From contig JAFAFR010000059.1 of assembly GCA_023423405.1 (NCBI GenBank), forward strand, positions 1 through 64,000: a stretch of 64,000 nucleotides of DNA, in the 5' to 3' direction. A program made the position numbers and the translations under genes. Under the pieces are notes generated by a model. That model was not told the DNA's origin. It was given only the letters and a program-made list of their open reading frames with translations, and did no database searches. Below, piece after piece: positions 52,011 through 62,094 of this stretch (position 1 is the first letter of the stretch; the number at the start of each line of letters is the position of its first letter). This DNA comes from Bacteroidota bacterium (GTDB lineage: Bacteria > Bacteroidota > Bacteroidia > Chitinophagales > Chitinophagaceae).

Positions 52011-55000
52011 TCAGGGTTTTGTAAGGGTTTCGGGAATATCGATAATAAGCTGGCAGCCTTTTCCGGGAGCGGTATTCATGATCACCTCACCGTTAAAGAT
52101 AGCAGCCCGGCTCAAAATATTTGACAAACCTACGCCATCTTTTCGTTTTGCGACCGACAGATCGAACCCGATACCGTTATCGGTGATCTCCAGCCGCACC
52201 CCTTTGCCGGGCAACCGGATGTCGATGAGCAAACTGCTGGCGCGGGCATGTTTGATGATGTTATTCGCCTGTTCCTGTATAATGCGGAACAGCATCAGCT
52301 TCATCTTGGGCGGCAGCACGAGATCCAGCCCGGCATCGTAGCGGAAATTCACCACCAGTTGCTTGGTAAGTCGCAGGTTATGGACCAGGTCGTTTACCGA
52401 GGAGATCAGTCCCAGGTCGCTCACGCTGGCCGGCATCAGTGAACGGCTGATCTTCCTGATCTCGTTGATGGCGCTCATGATGGTATCGGAACTGCGGCGG
52501 ATCATCTGCCGCTGCATCTGGGTATCGTTTTCTGCCACTTCCAGGAAAAGCTTGGCGGTGGAGAGTAGCTGGTTCACGTTGTCGTGCAGCTCTTTCCCGA
52601 TCTCGGCTCTTTCGTTTTCCTGCACGTCCACCACGGCCCGTGCGATCTGCTGCTGCTTATGGATCTCCTGCTGCAGCAGTTGTTCTTCCATTTTTTTCCG
52701 TTCCGTAACATCCTCGCAGGAACCGATCATCCGGATCACCCGGCCACTTTCATCGTAGAGGCAATAACCTTTATCGATCACCTGCGCATAAGTGCCATCG
52801 GATTTCAGGAAACGGTATTCTTCCGTGAACATATCCTTTTTCAAACCAGAAGTGTATTGCGCAATATTGTTCAGCACCCGTTCCCGGTCGTCGGGGTGGA
52901 TTTTGTTCTCCCAGTTCATGGAGTGGCCCGGGTAAAACTCAGATGGATAACCGAAAAGCGTATTGAAGCCTTCGCCCCAAAATGAAACCTGCTTCTCCGC
53001 ATCCCAGTCCCAGATGGCTTCATTGGATGCTCTCGTCGCCAGCAGGTAGCGCTCGTTGCTGATACGCAGTTTTTCGGCCGCCTGCCTGTTTTCCATGATC
53101 ATGGTAAAGGTGCGAAGCGCCCGCTGTGTGATCCATCTCTCGTCGGGCAGCGGCTCGCGTGCCTGGCGAAAATATACGCTGAATACGCCCAGCACCTCTC
53201 CGGAACTGCTGATCAGGGGAACAGACCAGGTGGCCTTAACACCCATGGCGGCGGCGGCCTGGCGGGTCACTTCCGCAAGGTCGCTGTTGGCCATATCGGG
53301 AATTTCCACCGGCTGCCGTTGCTGCACCGCCCGCCCGCAGGTGGTAAGCCCCGGCTCCAGCGGCGTGGCCTCCACCCAGGTGCGGAAAGCATCGGGCAGG
53401 CTGGGCGCCGCCAGGAACACCGACGACTTCTCATTGTTCTTCACCAGGCAGATGGCGGTAAGCAGGTGACGGCACAACTGTTCCAGGCGGCGGAGCAGGT
53501 GGTCGGCAATGGCAGCCAGGCTGATCTCTCCACCGGCATGCATTTCCAGCACTTCTTTTTCCAACTGGAGCAGGCTCTCCTGGTGTTTTTTGTCGGTCTC
53601 GTCCTTGAAATACACAAAAATGCCGTCCTCGTATGGAAAGGCGCTCACATCAAACCAACGGTGAATGGATTCGATGTACTGCTCGTACCGGATGGTGCGG
53701 TTTTCCCTTACCGCCTGGTTGAGGTAACGGTAGCTGTCTGAGTCCCGCGCATCGGGAAAAAGCTCCCAGGCGCTGTCGCCAATCACCAGCCTGCCGTTTT
53801 GCTGCAGCAGTTCCTGGGCTACCGTATTGAACATGGCAATATTGAAATCCTTATCCAACGCAATAAATCCATCCGTAATGCTGTGCAGCATGGAAGTGAT
53901 CTTATCGCTGTATTGCTTAAGGGTATTTTCGATCTCGATGTACTCGGTAATATCACGCAGGCTGAGCAATATCCCCTGGATATTGGGATCGTCGAGTTTG
54001 CTCTGCCCCTTCATTTCCATCCACCGCCAATTTCCGTTCGAATGCAGCACGCGAAGCGGCAGCACCAGGTCCTGCTGCGGGTCGGTAGCCAGTTGGCGGA
54101 TGGCATCGCTGAACGATTTTTTTTCTTCGGGATGAACGATCGACCGGCAAAATTCTCCCAACAGATCGGCTTCCTTATAACCCAGGTTTTGCTCCAGGCT
54201 GGGTGTTGCGTAGCTCAGCCGGCCGGCCGGATCTACCAGGAACACGATGTCGAGCGAATTGCGGAACAGGGTGCGGAACCATTCTTCGCTTTGCCGCAAT
54301 TGCTGGTGCTGGATGTCTTTCTCCACCACGTTGCTGATGGAAGCGGCAAAAGTGATCAGGGAATTGCGCACGTTCATGCTCCATTCCGATTCCTGCGCTT
54401 TCTGGCCGCAGCCAATGGCGCCCCAGATGCCGTTCTGACTAAAAACAGGGGCCACCAGGATGGATTTATAGCCAAGCGTTTGCATCCAGGCCCGCCTGCG
54501 CAGGTCCGTTTCTGTTCCAATATGGTATTCCGCCACCTGGCTGTTGACCAGGATCTCGGCTCCCTGGAAAAGTCTTGTTTTTTCCTCCGGGCGAAGCACA
54601 CGGTTCTGGCACCAGATATGAAATCCCCTGGCCCTGTCTTCCGCGAGGCTGAACAGGAAAAGCGATTCCACTTCCATGGCTTCGCCCAGCACGGGGAAAC
54701 TTTTATCCAGCACTTCCTGCAGAGGCTGGTCGAGCAGCAGCAAACGCGACGCATGAGCCAGCGCACTTGACAGCCTGTCTTTTTCCACCAGCAACTGCTC
54801 CGATCTTTTCCGGTCGGAAATATCGCGGCTGTTGGTTTGGATATACATGATCTCACCGTGGTCCATGATGGGCTTCGCCACCGTTTCCAGCCACACCCAG
54901 GAGCCGTTTTTATGCCGGAACCGGTACTGCGACGAAGGCGAATCAATGCCCATCAGTATCAACTGGTGCGATACGCGGATGACGGTTGCCGCATCGTCGG

Positions 55001-56261
55001 GGTGATAATAGTCGTAGGGCGACCTGTCGGTCAGTTCTTCGGGATCGTAACCCAGCAATACTTTCGAAGCGGGAGACACGTAGAGGAAATCACCGTTGGG
55101 CCGGTGCAGGCAGATCATATCACGCGCGAACTCCGACAAAAAACGGAACCTCGCTTCGCTGTTCGCCAGGTCTGTCTGCGATTGTTTCTGGTGCGTGATG
55201 TCGCGGGCCGTCACATGGATACCCTGGGGAAGCCCTTCCCTGGAGATAAGGCGGGAGCTGATCTCTACGGGAATGCGCTGCCCGAACCGGGAAATGAACT
55301 CCGATTCATACACCGTGGTATGCAATTCTCCCCGGCACTTGAGCTCGTCCTGGCGAATGCCTTCGCGGAGTTTCTCCGGTACAAAAAAACAATGCGAAGA
55401 TTGCCCCAGCATTTCTTCTTCAGTATACCCAAGCATTTCTTCGGCCTTGTGGTTCATGGACCGGATCCTGCCATCTGTTTCGATGATATAAATGATGTCG
55501 TTGGCATTCTCGAAAAGGTCGCGGTATTTCTCTTCGCTGCGGCGCAGGTTGTTTTCGAGCGCACGCCTTGCCGTGATATCGGTGATGATGATGAGCACAC
55601 CCACGATCTCGGATTCCGGAGAAAGCACGGGTGTGAACCGGCAGGAGAACCATTCGTCGCTGCCGGGCAACTGGTATTCGACCTGTTCATTGTAGTTACC
55701 CGCATAACATTTTTCCACGCCGCCCAGCAGCAGGTCGGCCAGCGGCGTAAAATACTGCCGGATGGTGATGCGAATATCCTTACCGAGAAAAGCAGAAGGC
55801 TGCACATAGAGCTTGGAAGGGTCTCTGACCCAGAAGTTCAGGCAATTACCGTTCTTATCCAGTTCAAAAACAATATCGTGGAAAGAAGCCACGATCAGTT
55901 CCAGTTCCTGCAGCCTGCCTTCGATCCTGTCTTTGTTGGATGCCGGGAAACCATACCAGCGGAAAACCTCCTGGTCGGGTATAACGGTCCAGTATACCGG
56001 AAGAAGGCTTTCGCCCCTAACGCGGATGGATGCACGAAAACAAACGGGTTCTCGGTGACGCATCACAATGCGCATCGCTTTGGAAGCATTGGAATCGAGG
56101 TGCAGCAGCAGGTCGAGAGAACAATTGTTACCTGCCGGCAGCCCCGCCTTTTCCAGGAGCAGGTCGGAACAATCGGTTACGAACGATTCCCGGTCCGACA
56201 CAAAACGGTAAGGGATGTGCTGGTCTTTCCCGATAGCGGACTGGCTCGTAGCGATCATCAC
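52011..56261 (-). CDS. large soluble PAS/GAF sensor histidine kinase (HisKA_3)
   Basis: A 1416-residue cytoplasmic sensor kinase; no membrane segment or signal peptide is visible. Order by eye: a PAS-like start (1-125), PAS (about 135-235), PAS (245-365), PAS (370-495), GAF (500-660), PAS (675-795), PAS (800-910), GAF (930-1085), PAS (1090-1215), then HisKA_3 with H1226 in GKELHDNVNQ and an ATPase domain (EQANNIIKHA; DNGIGFD; GVGLSNI). No receiver domain. The neighbouring NarL-type regulator is its likely target. Signals could be intracellular small molecules, redox or gases, but none of the PAS pockets can be read by eye. Confidence 0.93.
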   Translation of the reverse strand: MMIATSQSAIGKDQHIPYRFVSDRESFVTDCSDLLLEKAGLPAGNNCSLDLLLHLDSNASKAMRIVMRHREPVCFRASIRVRGESLLPVYWTVIPDQEVFRWYGFPASNKDRIEGRLQELELIVASFHDIVFELDKNGNCLNFWVRDPSKLYVQPSAFLGKDIRITIRQYFTPLADLLLGGVEKCYAGNYNEQVEYQLPGSDEWFSCRFTPVLSPESEIVGVLIIITDITARRALENNLRRSEEKYRDLFENANDIIYIIETDGRIRSMNHKAEEMLGYTEEEMLGQSSHCFFVPEKLREGIRQDELKCRGELHTTVYESEFISRFGQRIPVEISSRLISREGLPQGIHVTARDITHQKQSQTDLANSEARFRFLSEFARDMICLHRPNGDFLYVSPASKVLLGYDPEELTDRSPYDYYHPDDAATVIRVSHQLILMGIDSPSSQYRFRHKNGSWVWLETVAKPIMDHGEIMYIQTNSRDISDRKRSEQLLVEKDRLSSALAHASRLLLLDQPLQEVLDKSFPVLGEAMEVESLFLFSLAEDRARGFHIWCQNRVLRPEEKTRLFQGAEILVNSQVAEYHIGTETDLRRRAWMQTLGYKSILVAPVFSQNGIWGAIGCGQKAQESEWSMNVRNSLITFAASISNVVEKDIQHQQLRQSEEWFRTLFRNSLDIVFLVDPAGRLSYATPSLEQNLGYKEADLLGEFCRSIVHPEEKKSFSDAIRQLATDPQQDLVLPLRVLHSNGNWRWMEMKGQSKLDDPNIQGILLSLRDITEYIEIENTLKQYSDKITSMLHSITDGFIALDKDFNIAMFNTVAQELLQQNGRLVIGDSAWELFPDARDSDSYRYLNQAVRENRTIRYEQYIESIHRWFDVSAFPYEDGIFVYFKDETDKKHQESLLQLEKEVLEMHAGGEISLAAIADHLLRRLEQLCRHLLTAICLVKNNEKSSVFLAAPSLPDAFRTWVEATPLEPGLTTCGRAVQQRQPVEIPDMANSDLAEVTRQAAAAMGVKATWSVPLISSSGEVLGVFSVYFRQAREPLPDERWITQRALRTFTMIMENRQAAEKLRISNERYLLATRASNEAIWDWDAEKQVSFWGEGFNTLFGYPSEFYPGHSMNWENKIHPDDRERVLNNIAQYTSGLKKDMFTEEYRFLKSDGTYAQVIDKGYCLYDESGRVIRMIGSCEDVTERKKMEEQLLQQEIHKQQQIARAVVDVQENERAEIGKELHDNVNQLLSTAKLFLEVAENDTQMQRQMIRRSSDTIMSAINEIRKISRSLMPASVSDLGLISSVNDLVHNLRLTKQLVVNFRYDAGLDLVLPPKMKLMLFRIIQEQANNIIKHARASSLLIDIRLPGKGVRLEITDNGIGFDLSVAKRKDGVGLSNILSRAAIFNGEVIMNTAPGKGCQLIIDIPETLTKP

Positions 56262-56284
56262 TAAATGTACAAAATCCGGTGCAA

Positions 56285-56319
56285 TAAAAAGCCCGCCCCG
56301 GTTTCACCAAAGGCAGGCC
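56285..56319 (-). terminator. terminator between the SurA-like and kinase genes
   Basis: On the minus strand GCCTGCC pairs with GGCGGGC (one T-G pair) around a 14-nt loop, followed by TTTTTATT. It separates the SurA-like transcript from the kinase. Confidence 0.7.
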
Positions 56320-56343
56320 ATTACTGATTTCATCGAATATTGA

Positions 56344-57768
56344 TTACTGGTTCTTCGAAATATTTTCCATCCAGGTATGCAACTGGGGACAGGTGTTAAA
56401 GTTTTCGTCGATCTGCAGGTAAAAAGTGGGGATCTTGCTGTTGAACCATTTCTCCACGGCCTCCTGCTGTTTGATCTCCAGGGCGCGCTCAGCGATCTTA
56501 TTGTAATCGTCTTTCAGGTTCTCCCGGTGGGGTTCCGAACGGGTCTTCAGGTAAATAATCCGGACCGATCTTTTCCCTCTCTCATCGTTGTACACTTTGG
56601 GAGCAGAATAATCGCCGGGTTTAAGGTCTTTCAGGGAAAGCACCATGTCTTTGTCGAGCTGGTCGATGGTACAGGTGGATCCATTCCCGCACTGGCGCAT
56701 ACCGCCGGTGAACTTGGCTTCGTCGGCATCTGAGTAGCGGGCTACGGCTTCGCCAAAACTGAGGGTTCCGTTGATAAGGCGGGTGCGCACGCTGTCGAGT
56801 TTGGCCACTACCTCATTGGTTTCCGTTTCGGTGATGGCAGGTATTTTCAGGATATGCCTCACCGTGGCATCATCGCCGGCGCGGTTTACCATTTGTATGA
56901 TGTGGTAGCCGAACTTGGATTTGAATACGGGTGATACCTGTCCCTCGCGGAGGCGGAAAGCATTGGCGATAAAAGCAGGGTCCCAGGCTTTTTCCGTGCG
57001 GTTGATATTATACATGCCGCCCGTGTTTTTCGAGCCGGGATCATCGGTATAGAGGCTGGCCAGGGTCTCGAATTTCTTGGAGCCGCTTTCCACCTGTTTT
57101 TTATAGTCGTTGAGCTCGTCGATCGACAGCAATTCCAGGTCGCGGCTGGCTTTGGGATAGGCGACGATCTCGCCCACTTCCACCTCCGTTTCGTAATAAG
57201 GCAACCTGTCAACGGGGATCTTTTCGAAATAATCCTTTACTTCCGTAGGTGTAATCTTCACTGTGGAAACGATCTTTTTCCGCATTTCCTCGGCCTGTTT
57301 CCGTTCGCGAAACGATTGGCGAAAATCTTCCTTGATCTGGTACACGGTACGGCCGGCGATCTGTTCCAGCGCGTCTTTGGAACCGTACATATTGATGAAG
57401 CCCCGCACCTGGTTGTCGAGTTGCGCTTCGATCTCTTCGTCGCTGATGGGAATGGAATCTTTCTCCGACTGCAGCACCAAGGCTTTCTGGGCCAGGGCAG
57501 CTTCCATCACTTCACATTCCGTGGGGAGCCGCATATCGGGCTGCTGGGCCTGCTGCGCCTGGCGCTGGGCGTCGAGCACAGCGTTTTTAATGTCGGACTG
57601 CAGGATGATCTTATCACCCACCACGCCCACGATCTTATCGGCTACCACTTTGTGGAGCGAACCCTGGGATGCGGCAGGCTGCACCATGGCCACTGCCTGA
57701 ACGCTGTCCTGGCTGAAAACCGCCAGGCAGGCCATGCAGAGGGAAAAGAAACAAACTATTTGCTTCAT
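56344..57768 (-). CDS. SurA-like periplasmic peptidyl-prolyl isomerase
   Basis: A 474-residue periplasmic chaperone/isomerase for outer-membrane proteins. Signal peptide (MKQIVCFFSLCMACLAVF), SurA N-terminal domain (about 40-190; VVADKIVGVVGDKIILQSDI), and two parvulin-type domains (about 190-300 with FETLASLYTDDPGSKNTGG; about 300-405 with VRHILKIP and FGEAVARYSDADEAKFTGG), then a C-terminal helix. It is not in the bamA cluster, but fits the same outer-membrane delivery pathway. It is flanked by terminators on both sides, so it is expressed alone. Confidence 0.92.
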   Translation of the reverse strand: MKQIVCFFSLCMACLAVFSQDSVQAVAMVQPAASQGSLHKVVADKIVGVVGDKIILQSDIKNAVLDAQRQAQQAQQPDMRLPTECEVMEAALAQKALVLQSEKDSIPISDEEIEAQLDNQVRGFINMYGSKDALEQIAGRTVYQIKEDFRQSFRERKQAEEMRKKIVSTVKITPTEVKDYFEKIPVDRLPYYETEVEVGEIVAYPKASRDLELLSIDELNDYKKQVESGSKKFETLASLYTDDPGSKNTGGMYNINRTEKAWDPAFIANAFRLREGQVSPVFKSKFGYHIIQMVNRAGDDATVRHILKIPAITETETNEVVAKLDSVRTRLINGTLSFGEAVARYSDADEAKFTGGMRQCGNGSTCTIDQLDKDMVLSLKDLKPGDYSAPKVYNDERGKRSVRIIYLKTRSEPHRENLKDDYNKIAERALEIKQQEAVEKWFNSKIPTFYLQIDENFNTCPQLHTWMENISKNQ

Positions 57769-57841
57769 ATACTCACTTAGGGCCCCAAATTAGTCCAGCT
57801 ATGGCATGCCATGGGATTGCAGGGCCAGATTTAACAAAATT

Positions 57842-57861
57842 AAAAGCCCGGAAGGCCTTTT
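57842..57861 (-). terminator. terminator after infB
   Basis: AAAAGGCC and GGGCTTTT fold with one G-G mismatch and a TTCC loop, followed by an AT-rich run on the minus strand, 8 nt past the infB stop. Confidence 0.5.
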
Positions 57862-57868
57862 AAGCGCC

Positions 57869-60811
57869 TCAAAGGGTCCTTTTCACTTCTTCTTCTTCAA
57901 TGGCTACAATGGTATCGCCCACCTGGATGTCGGAGAAGTTCCGGATGGTAAGACCACATTCGTAGTTGTTGTTTACTTCCTTCACATCGTCCTTGTAGCG
58001 TTTCAGGCTGCCCAGTTCGGCAAAAGCGCCCTCTGTGCGGGGATAGATGAGCACGCCGTCGCGGTAGAGGCGGATCTTGCTGTCGCGCTTGATCTTGCCT
58101 TCGGTAACGAAACAGCCGGCCACGGTGGCTTTGTCGAATTTGTACACTTCGCGCACTTCCACCTGGGCCACTTCTTTCTCCTGCACTTTGGGTTCCAGCA
58201 TGCCTTCCATGGCGCTGCGGATCTCCTCGATGGCGTTGTAGATGATGCTGTAGGTCTTGATCTGCACCCCTTCGTTTTCGGCGAGACGCGCAGCCTGGTT
58301 GGAAGCCCTTACGTTAAAGCCGATCACGATGGCGTCGGAAGCAGTTGCCAGAAGTACATCGCTTTCGGTGATGGCGCCCACGGCTTTGTGCACCACCGAT
58401 ACGGCGATCTCTTCCGTGCTTTGTTTGATGAGAGAATCACTGAGCGCTTCTACGGAACCGTCCACATCGCCCTTGATGATGAGGTTGAGCTGTTTGAAGT
58501 TGCCCAGCGCCAGGCGGCGGCCGATCTCGTCGAGGGTAATGTGTTTCTTGGTGCGGATGCCCTGTTCGCGCAGGATCTGGGCGCGGCGGCTGGCCACTTC
58601 CTTGGCTTCGCTTTCGTCGTCGTACACTTTGAAGGTTTCACCGGCCTGGGGCGCACCGTTCAGCCCGAGGATCAGCACCGGTGTGGAAGGCGGCGCGGAG
58701 TCCATTTTTTTGTTGCGTTCGTTGAACATGGCTTTCACCCTTCCGTAATACTGGCCCGATACCACGATATCGCCCTGGTCGAGGGTTCCGTTCTGTACCA
58801 GCACAGTAGCCACATAACCGCGGCCCTTGTCGAGGGAGGCTTCGATGATGGTACCGTTGGCCTCCCGGTCGGGGTTGGCTTTGAGGTCCAGCAGTTCGGC
58901 TTCGAGCAGGATCTTTTCCAGGAGCAGGTCTACGTTCAGGCCTTTTTTGGCGCTGAGTTCCTGGCTCTGGTATTTACCGCCCCATTCCTCCACGAGGATA
59001 TTCATCTGGGAAAGCTGTTCGTATATTTTCTGCGGATTGGCTCCGTCCTTATCGATCTTGTTGATAGCAAAGATCATGGGAACGCCGGCAGCCTGTGCAT
59101 GGCTGATGGCTTCCTTGGTTTGCGGCATCACAGCGTCGTCGGCGGCGACCACGATCACGGCGATATCAGTCACTTTGGCGCCACGGGCACGCATAGCCGT
59201 AAAGGCTTCGTGACCCGGCGTATCGAGGAAGGTGATCTTTTTGCCTTCGGCCACATCCACGGTATAGGCGCCGATGTGCTGGGTGATGCCACCGGCCTCG
59301 CCGGCTACCACGTTGGCGCTGCGGATATAGTCGAGCAGGGAGGTTTTACCGTGGTCAACGTGACCCATGATGGTAACGATGGGAGAACGCGGTTTCAGGT
59401 CTTCCGGATCGTCCACTACTTCTTCGTCGTCCATTTCCTCCATATCGTCGATGCCGATGAATTCCACGTTGAAGCCGAATTCATTAGCCACCAGTTCGAT
59501 CACTTCTGCGTCGAGGCGCTGGTTGATGGACACCATCATGCCGAGACCCATACACTTGCCGATCACTTCGGCATAGCTTACGTCCATCAGGCTGGCGAGT
59601 TCGCTTACGCTGATGAATTCGGTTACCTGCAGCGTTGTGTCCTGCAGTTCGTTGCCTTCCTGTTCCAGTTGTCCCTGGCGTTTTTCACGGAGGCGGCGCG
59701 ATTTGATGCTGCGGCCCTTATTGCTGCTACCGGCCATTTTGGCCTGGGTTTGGCGGATCTTTTCCTGGATCTCTTTCTGGTCGATCTCCTTCACTTCGCG
59801 CGGGTTCTGGCGCTGGGGACGCTGACCACCGCGGTTACCACCCTGGCCCTGGCCACCGGGACGATTGAAACGGTTGCCACCCTGGCCCTGCTGGCCCTGG
59901 CCGCCGCGGAAACCACCCTGCTGCTGGCCGCTGGCCTGCTGGCGGGTAATATTTTCGCCCTTCTTATCGATAGGAATGCGCTTGCGCTGGCGTTTGGTGT
60001 CGCCACCGGGCGCTGCTGTGCCCGGCGCCGCAGCGCGGGGACGCGTATCGCTGTCTACCGGAAGCTGGATCTTACCCATGATCTTGGGACCTGTAAGCCT
60101 TTGGGCCTGGATATTTTCGATAACGGGAGGCACATCGCTCTCTTCCGTAGGTTTCTCTGTAGGTGTTTCCGGGGCCTCGGCAGTTACTGCTTCGGGCTGG
60201 CCGGCCACTTTCTCAGGCTCCTGCGTGGGCGCCTGTTCGGGTTGCTCCGGCGTTTCCTGGGGAGCGCGGGACTGCTTGCGCGGGCGGGTAGAAGAATCGA
60301 TGGCCGACAGGTCGATCTTGTCGACGATCCTGGGCCCTTCGATGGTGGGCGTTTCCGGCTTATGGACCTCGGCAACGGGTTCTTCCTCGGGCTTTTGTGC
60401 AGCCACGGGTTCGGAAGCGGGCTTTTCTACTTCGGCTATTATGGGCTCGGGTGCTTTTTCCGGAGCCACGGCCACGGGTTCCGGGCGCGGCGATTCAACA
60501 ACAGGCTTTTCCTCTTTGGCGGGCTCTGCTTTTTTCACTTCCTTCCGGAACAGTACTTCTTCCTCTTCTTTTTTCTTCTTTTCCTGGACGCTGCCTTTGG
60601 GCAGGTCGATCTGATCGCTCTTGATCTTGGCCACTTTGTCTCCCTGGAACTCACGCTGGAGGGCATTGTACATGTCTTCCGTGAGTTTGGAGGTGGGTTT
60701 CAGATCCTCGCGGTCAAAACCTTTGCTTGCCAGGAAGTCCACCAGCGTATCCTTGCCGATATTGAACTCCTTGGCGGCTGCCATCAATCTGGGTGTTGTT
60801 GTTTCTGCCAT
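57869..60811 (-). CDS. infB: translation initiation factor IF-2
   Basis: GTPase that places initiator tRNA on the 30S subunit and drives subunit joining. The 980-residue protein has a long variable N-terminus rich in Glu, Pro, Ala, Gln and Gly (about 80-330), the IF-2 N-domain, the G domain (from 475; GHVDHGKTS at 483-491, DTPGHEAFTAMRARG, NKIDKD), domain II and a C-terminal fMet-tRNA binding domain ending in VGDTIVAIEEEEVKRTL. It is the third gene of rimP-nusA-infB, 24 bp after nusA. Part of the N-terminus reads openly on the opposite strand, which is a compositional artefact. Confidence 0.98.
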   Translation of the reverse strand: MAETTTPRLMAAAKEFNIGKDTLVDFLASKGFDREDLKPTSKLTEDMYNALQREFQGDKVAKIKSDQIDLPKGSVQEKKKKEEEEVLFRKEVKKAEPAKEEKPVVESPRPEPVAVAPEKAPEPIIAEVEKPASEPVAAQKPEEEPVAEVHKPETPTIEGPRIVDKIDLSAIDSSTRPRKQSRAPQETPEQPEQAPTQEPEKVAGQPEAVTAEAPETPTEKPTEESDVPPVIENIQAQRLTGPKIMGKIQLPVDSDTRPRAAAPGTAAPGGDTKRQRKRIPIDKKGENITRQQASGQQQGGFRGGQGQQGQGGNRFNRPGGQGQGGNRGGQRPQRQNPREVKEIDQKEIQEKIRQTQAKMAGSSNKGRSIKSRRLREKRQGQLEQEGNELQDTTLQVTEFISVSELASLMDVSYAEVIGKCMGLGMMVSINQRLDAEVIELVANEFGFNVEFIGIDDMEEMDDEEVVDDPEDLKPRSPIVTIMGHVDHGKTSLLDYIRSANVVAGEAGGITQHIGAYTVDVAEGKKITFLDTPGHEAFTAMRARGAKVTDIAVIVVAADDAVMPQTKEAISHAQAAGVPMIFAINKIDKDGANPQKIYEQLSQMNILVEEWGGKYQSQELSAKKGLNVDLLLEKILLEAELLDLKANPDREANGTIIEASLDKGRGYVATVLVQNGTLDQGDIVVSGQYYGRVKAMFNERNKKMDSAPPSTPVLILGLNGAPQAGETFKVYDDESEAKEVASRRAQILREQGIRTKKHITLDEIGRRLALGNFKQLNLIIKGDVDGSVEALSDSLIKQSTEEIAVSVVHKAVGAITESDVLLATASDAIVIGFNVRASNQAARLAENEGVQIKTYSIIYNAIEEIRSAMEGMLEPKVQEKEVAQVEVREVYKFDKATVAGCFVTEGKIKRDSKIRLYRDGVLIYPRTEGAFAELGSLKRYKDDVKEVNNNYECGLTIRNFSDIQVGDTIVAIEEEEVKRTL

Positions 60812-60835
60812 TTAATTCTTCTGAGTAAACAGATT

Positions 60836-62083
60836 TTATTCTTTTTCGAACTCTTCCTTCACGATGCGCTTCACATCTTCGATGGTTTCGCGCTCAAGGT
60901 CGGTTCTTCTTTCTAATTCGTCAACTGTAAGGTCCAAAACGCTGCGTGCGGTGTCGCAACCAATGCGTTTCAGTTCGTCGATGATCCAGGTTTCGATCTC
61001 ATCACTGAATTCATCGAGGTCGATATCGTATTCGGCTTCCTCTCCTTCATTGTCGCGGAATACATCAATGGTCAGGCCTGTCAGTTCCTGGGCCAGTTTG
61101 ATGTTCACCCCTTTACGGCCAATGGCGAGGGAAACCTGGTCGGGTTTCAGGAATACGTTTACATGGTGGCGTTCGTTGTCGAGCTCCATGCTGGTGATCT
61201 TGGCGGGCGTAAGCGAACGCTGGATCAGCAACTGCTGGTTGTTGGTCCAGTTGATCACATCGATGTTTTCATTCTTCAGTTCGCGAACGATACCATGGAT
61301 GCGGCTTCCTTTCATACCCACGCAGGCACCAACCGGATCGATCCGGTCATCGTAGGATTCTACGGCTACTTTGGCCCGCTCGCCGGGTTCACGCACGATC
61401 TTTTTGATCACGATCAGCCCGTCGAAAATTTCCGGGACCTCAATTTCCAGCAATTTAGCCAAGAAAGACGGACTGGTGCGCGATAAAATGATCACCGGGC
61501 TGTTATTTTTCAGTTCCACCTTTTTTACCACGGCGCGGATGGTTTCTCCTTTCTTGAAATAGTCCTGGGGAATCTGCTCACTTTTCGGAAGGATCAGTTC
61601 ATTTCCTTCTTCGTCCAGCAGCAGGATTTCTTTTTTCCATACCTGGTACACTTCCGCGTTGATGATGTCTCCCACGCGGTCGCCGTATTTTTTCACCAGT
61701 ACATTCTTTTTCAGGTCGCTGATACGGCTGGCAAGGGTTTGCTTGGCGGCCAGGATGGCCCGGCGGCCGAAGTCCAGGATCTCCACTTCTTCATACAGTT
61801 CTTCACCTACTTCGTAGTCGGGCTCGATCTTGCGGGCATCGCTGTAGGCGATCTCCGCCAGCGGGTCTTCCACGGCGCCATCTTCCACGATGGTGCGGCG
61901 ACGCACGATCTCCAGATCGCCTTTTTCGGCGTTCACGATAACGTCGAAATTGTCGTCGGCGCCATATTTTTTCCGCAGCAGGGTTTTGAACACATCTTCC
62001 ACCACTTTCATCATGGTCGGACGGTCAATGTTTTCCGCCTCTTTGAAGTCCTGGAATGCTTCGATCAGATTGATACTTGCCAT
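60836..62083 (-). CDS. nusA: transcription termination/antitermination factor NusA
   Basis: RNA polymerase-binding factor for pausing, termination and antitermination. The 415-residue protein has the N-terminal domain (1-125; MASINLIEAFQDFKEAENID), an S1 domain (about 130-200; DRVGDIINAEVYQVWKKEIL), and KH1-KH2 (about 210-345; GACVGMKGSRIHGIVREL, VSLAIGRKGVNIKLAQELTG), with a short C-terminal acidic tail. It lacks the E. coli acidic repeat domains, as usual in this phylum. It is located 11 bp downstream of rimP. Confidence 0.98.
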   Translation of the reverse strand: MASINLIEAFQDFKEAENIDRPTMMKVVEDVFKTLLRKKYGADDNFDVIVNAEKGDLEIVRRRTIVEDGAVEDPLAEIAYSDARKIEPDYEVGEELYEEVEILDFGRRAILAAKQTLASRISDLKKNVLVKKYGDRVGDIINAEVYQVWKKEILLLDEEGNELILPKSEQIPQDYFKKGETIRAVVKKVELKNNSPVIILSRTSPSFLAKLLEIEVPEIFDGLIVIKKIVREPGERAKVAVESYDDRIDPVGACVGMKGSRIHGIVRELKNENIDVINWTNNQQLLIQRSLTPAKITSMELDNERHHVNVFLKPDQVSLAIGRKGVNIKLAQELTGLTIDVFRDNEGEEAEYDIDLDEFSDEIETWIIDELKRIGCDTARSVLDLTVDELERRTDLERETIEDVKRIVKEEFEKE

Positions 62084-62094
62084 TGTGGTACTAT

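Noticed and set aside
54837..56264. Plus-strand open frame of 475 codons, opposite the PAS kinase
   Set aside because: Antisense to a clearly supported kinase; no start context or motifs.
57801..57812. Palindrome ATGGCATGCCAT upstream of the SurA-like gene
   Set aside because: A single 12-bp dyad with no second copy or promoter overlap; not enough to call an operator.
57806..60916. Plus-strand open frame of over 1000 codons, opposite infB
   Set aside because: It is antisense to the well-supported IF-2 gene over its whole length. Its His/Phe/Leu-rich product with runs of Leu and Ala comes from GC-rich codons of infB and shows no family feature.
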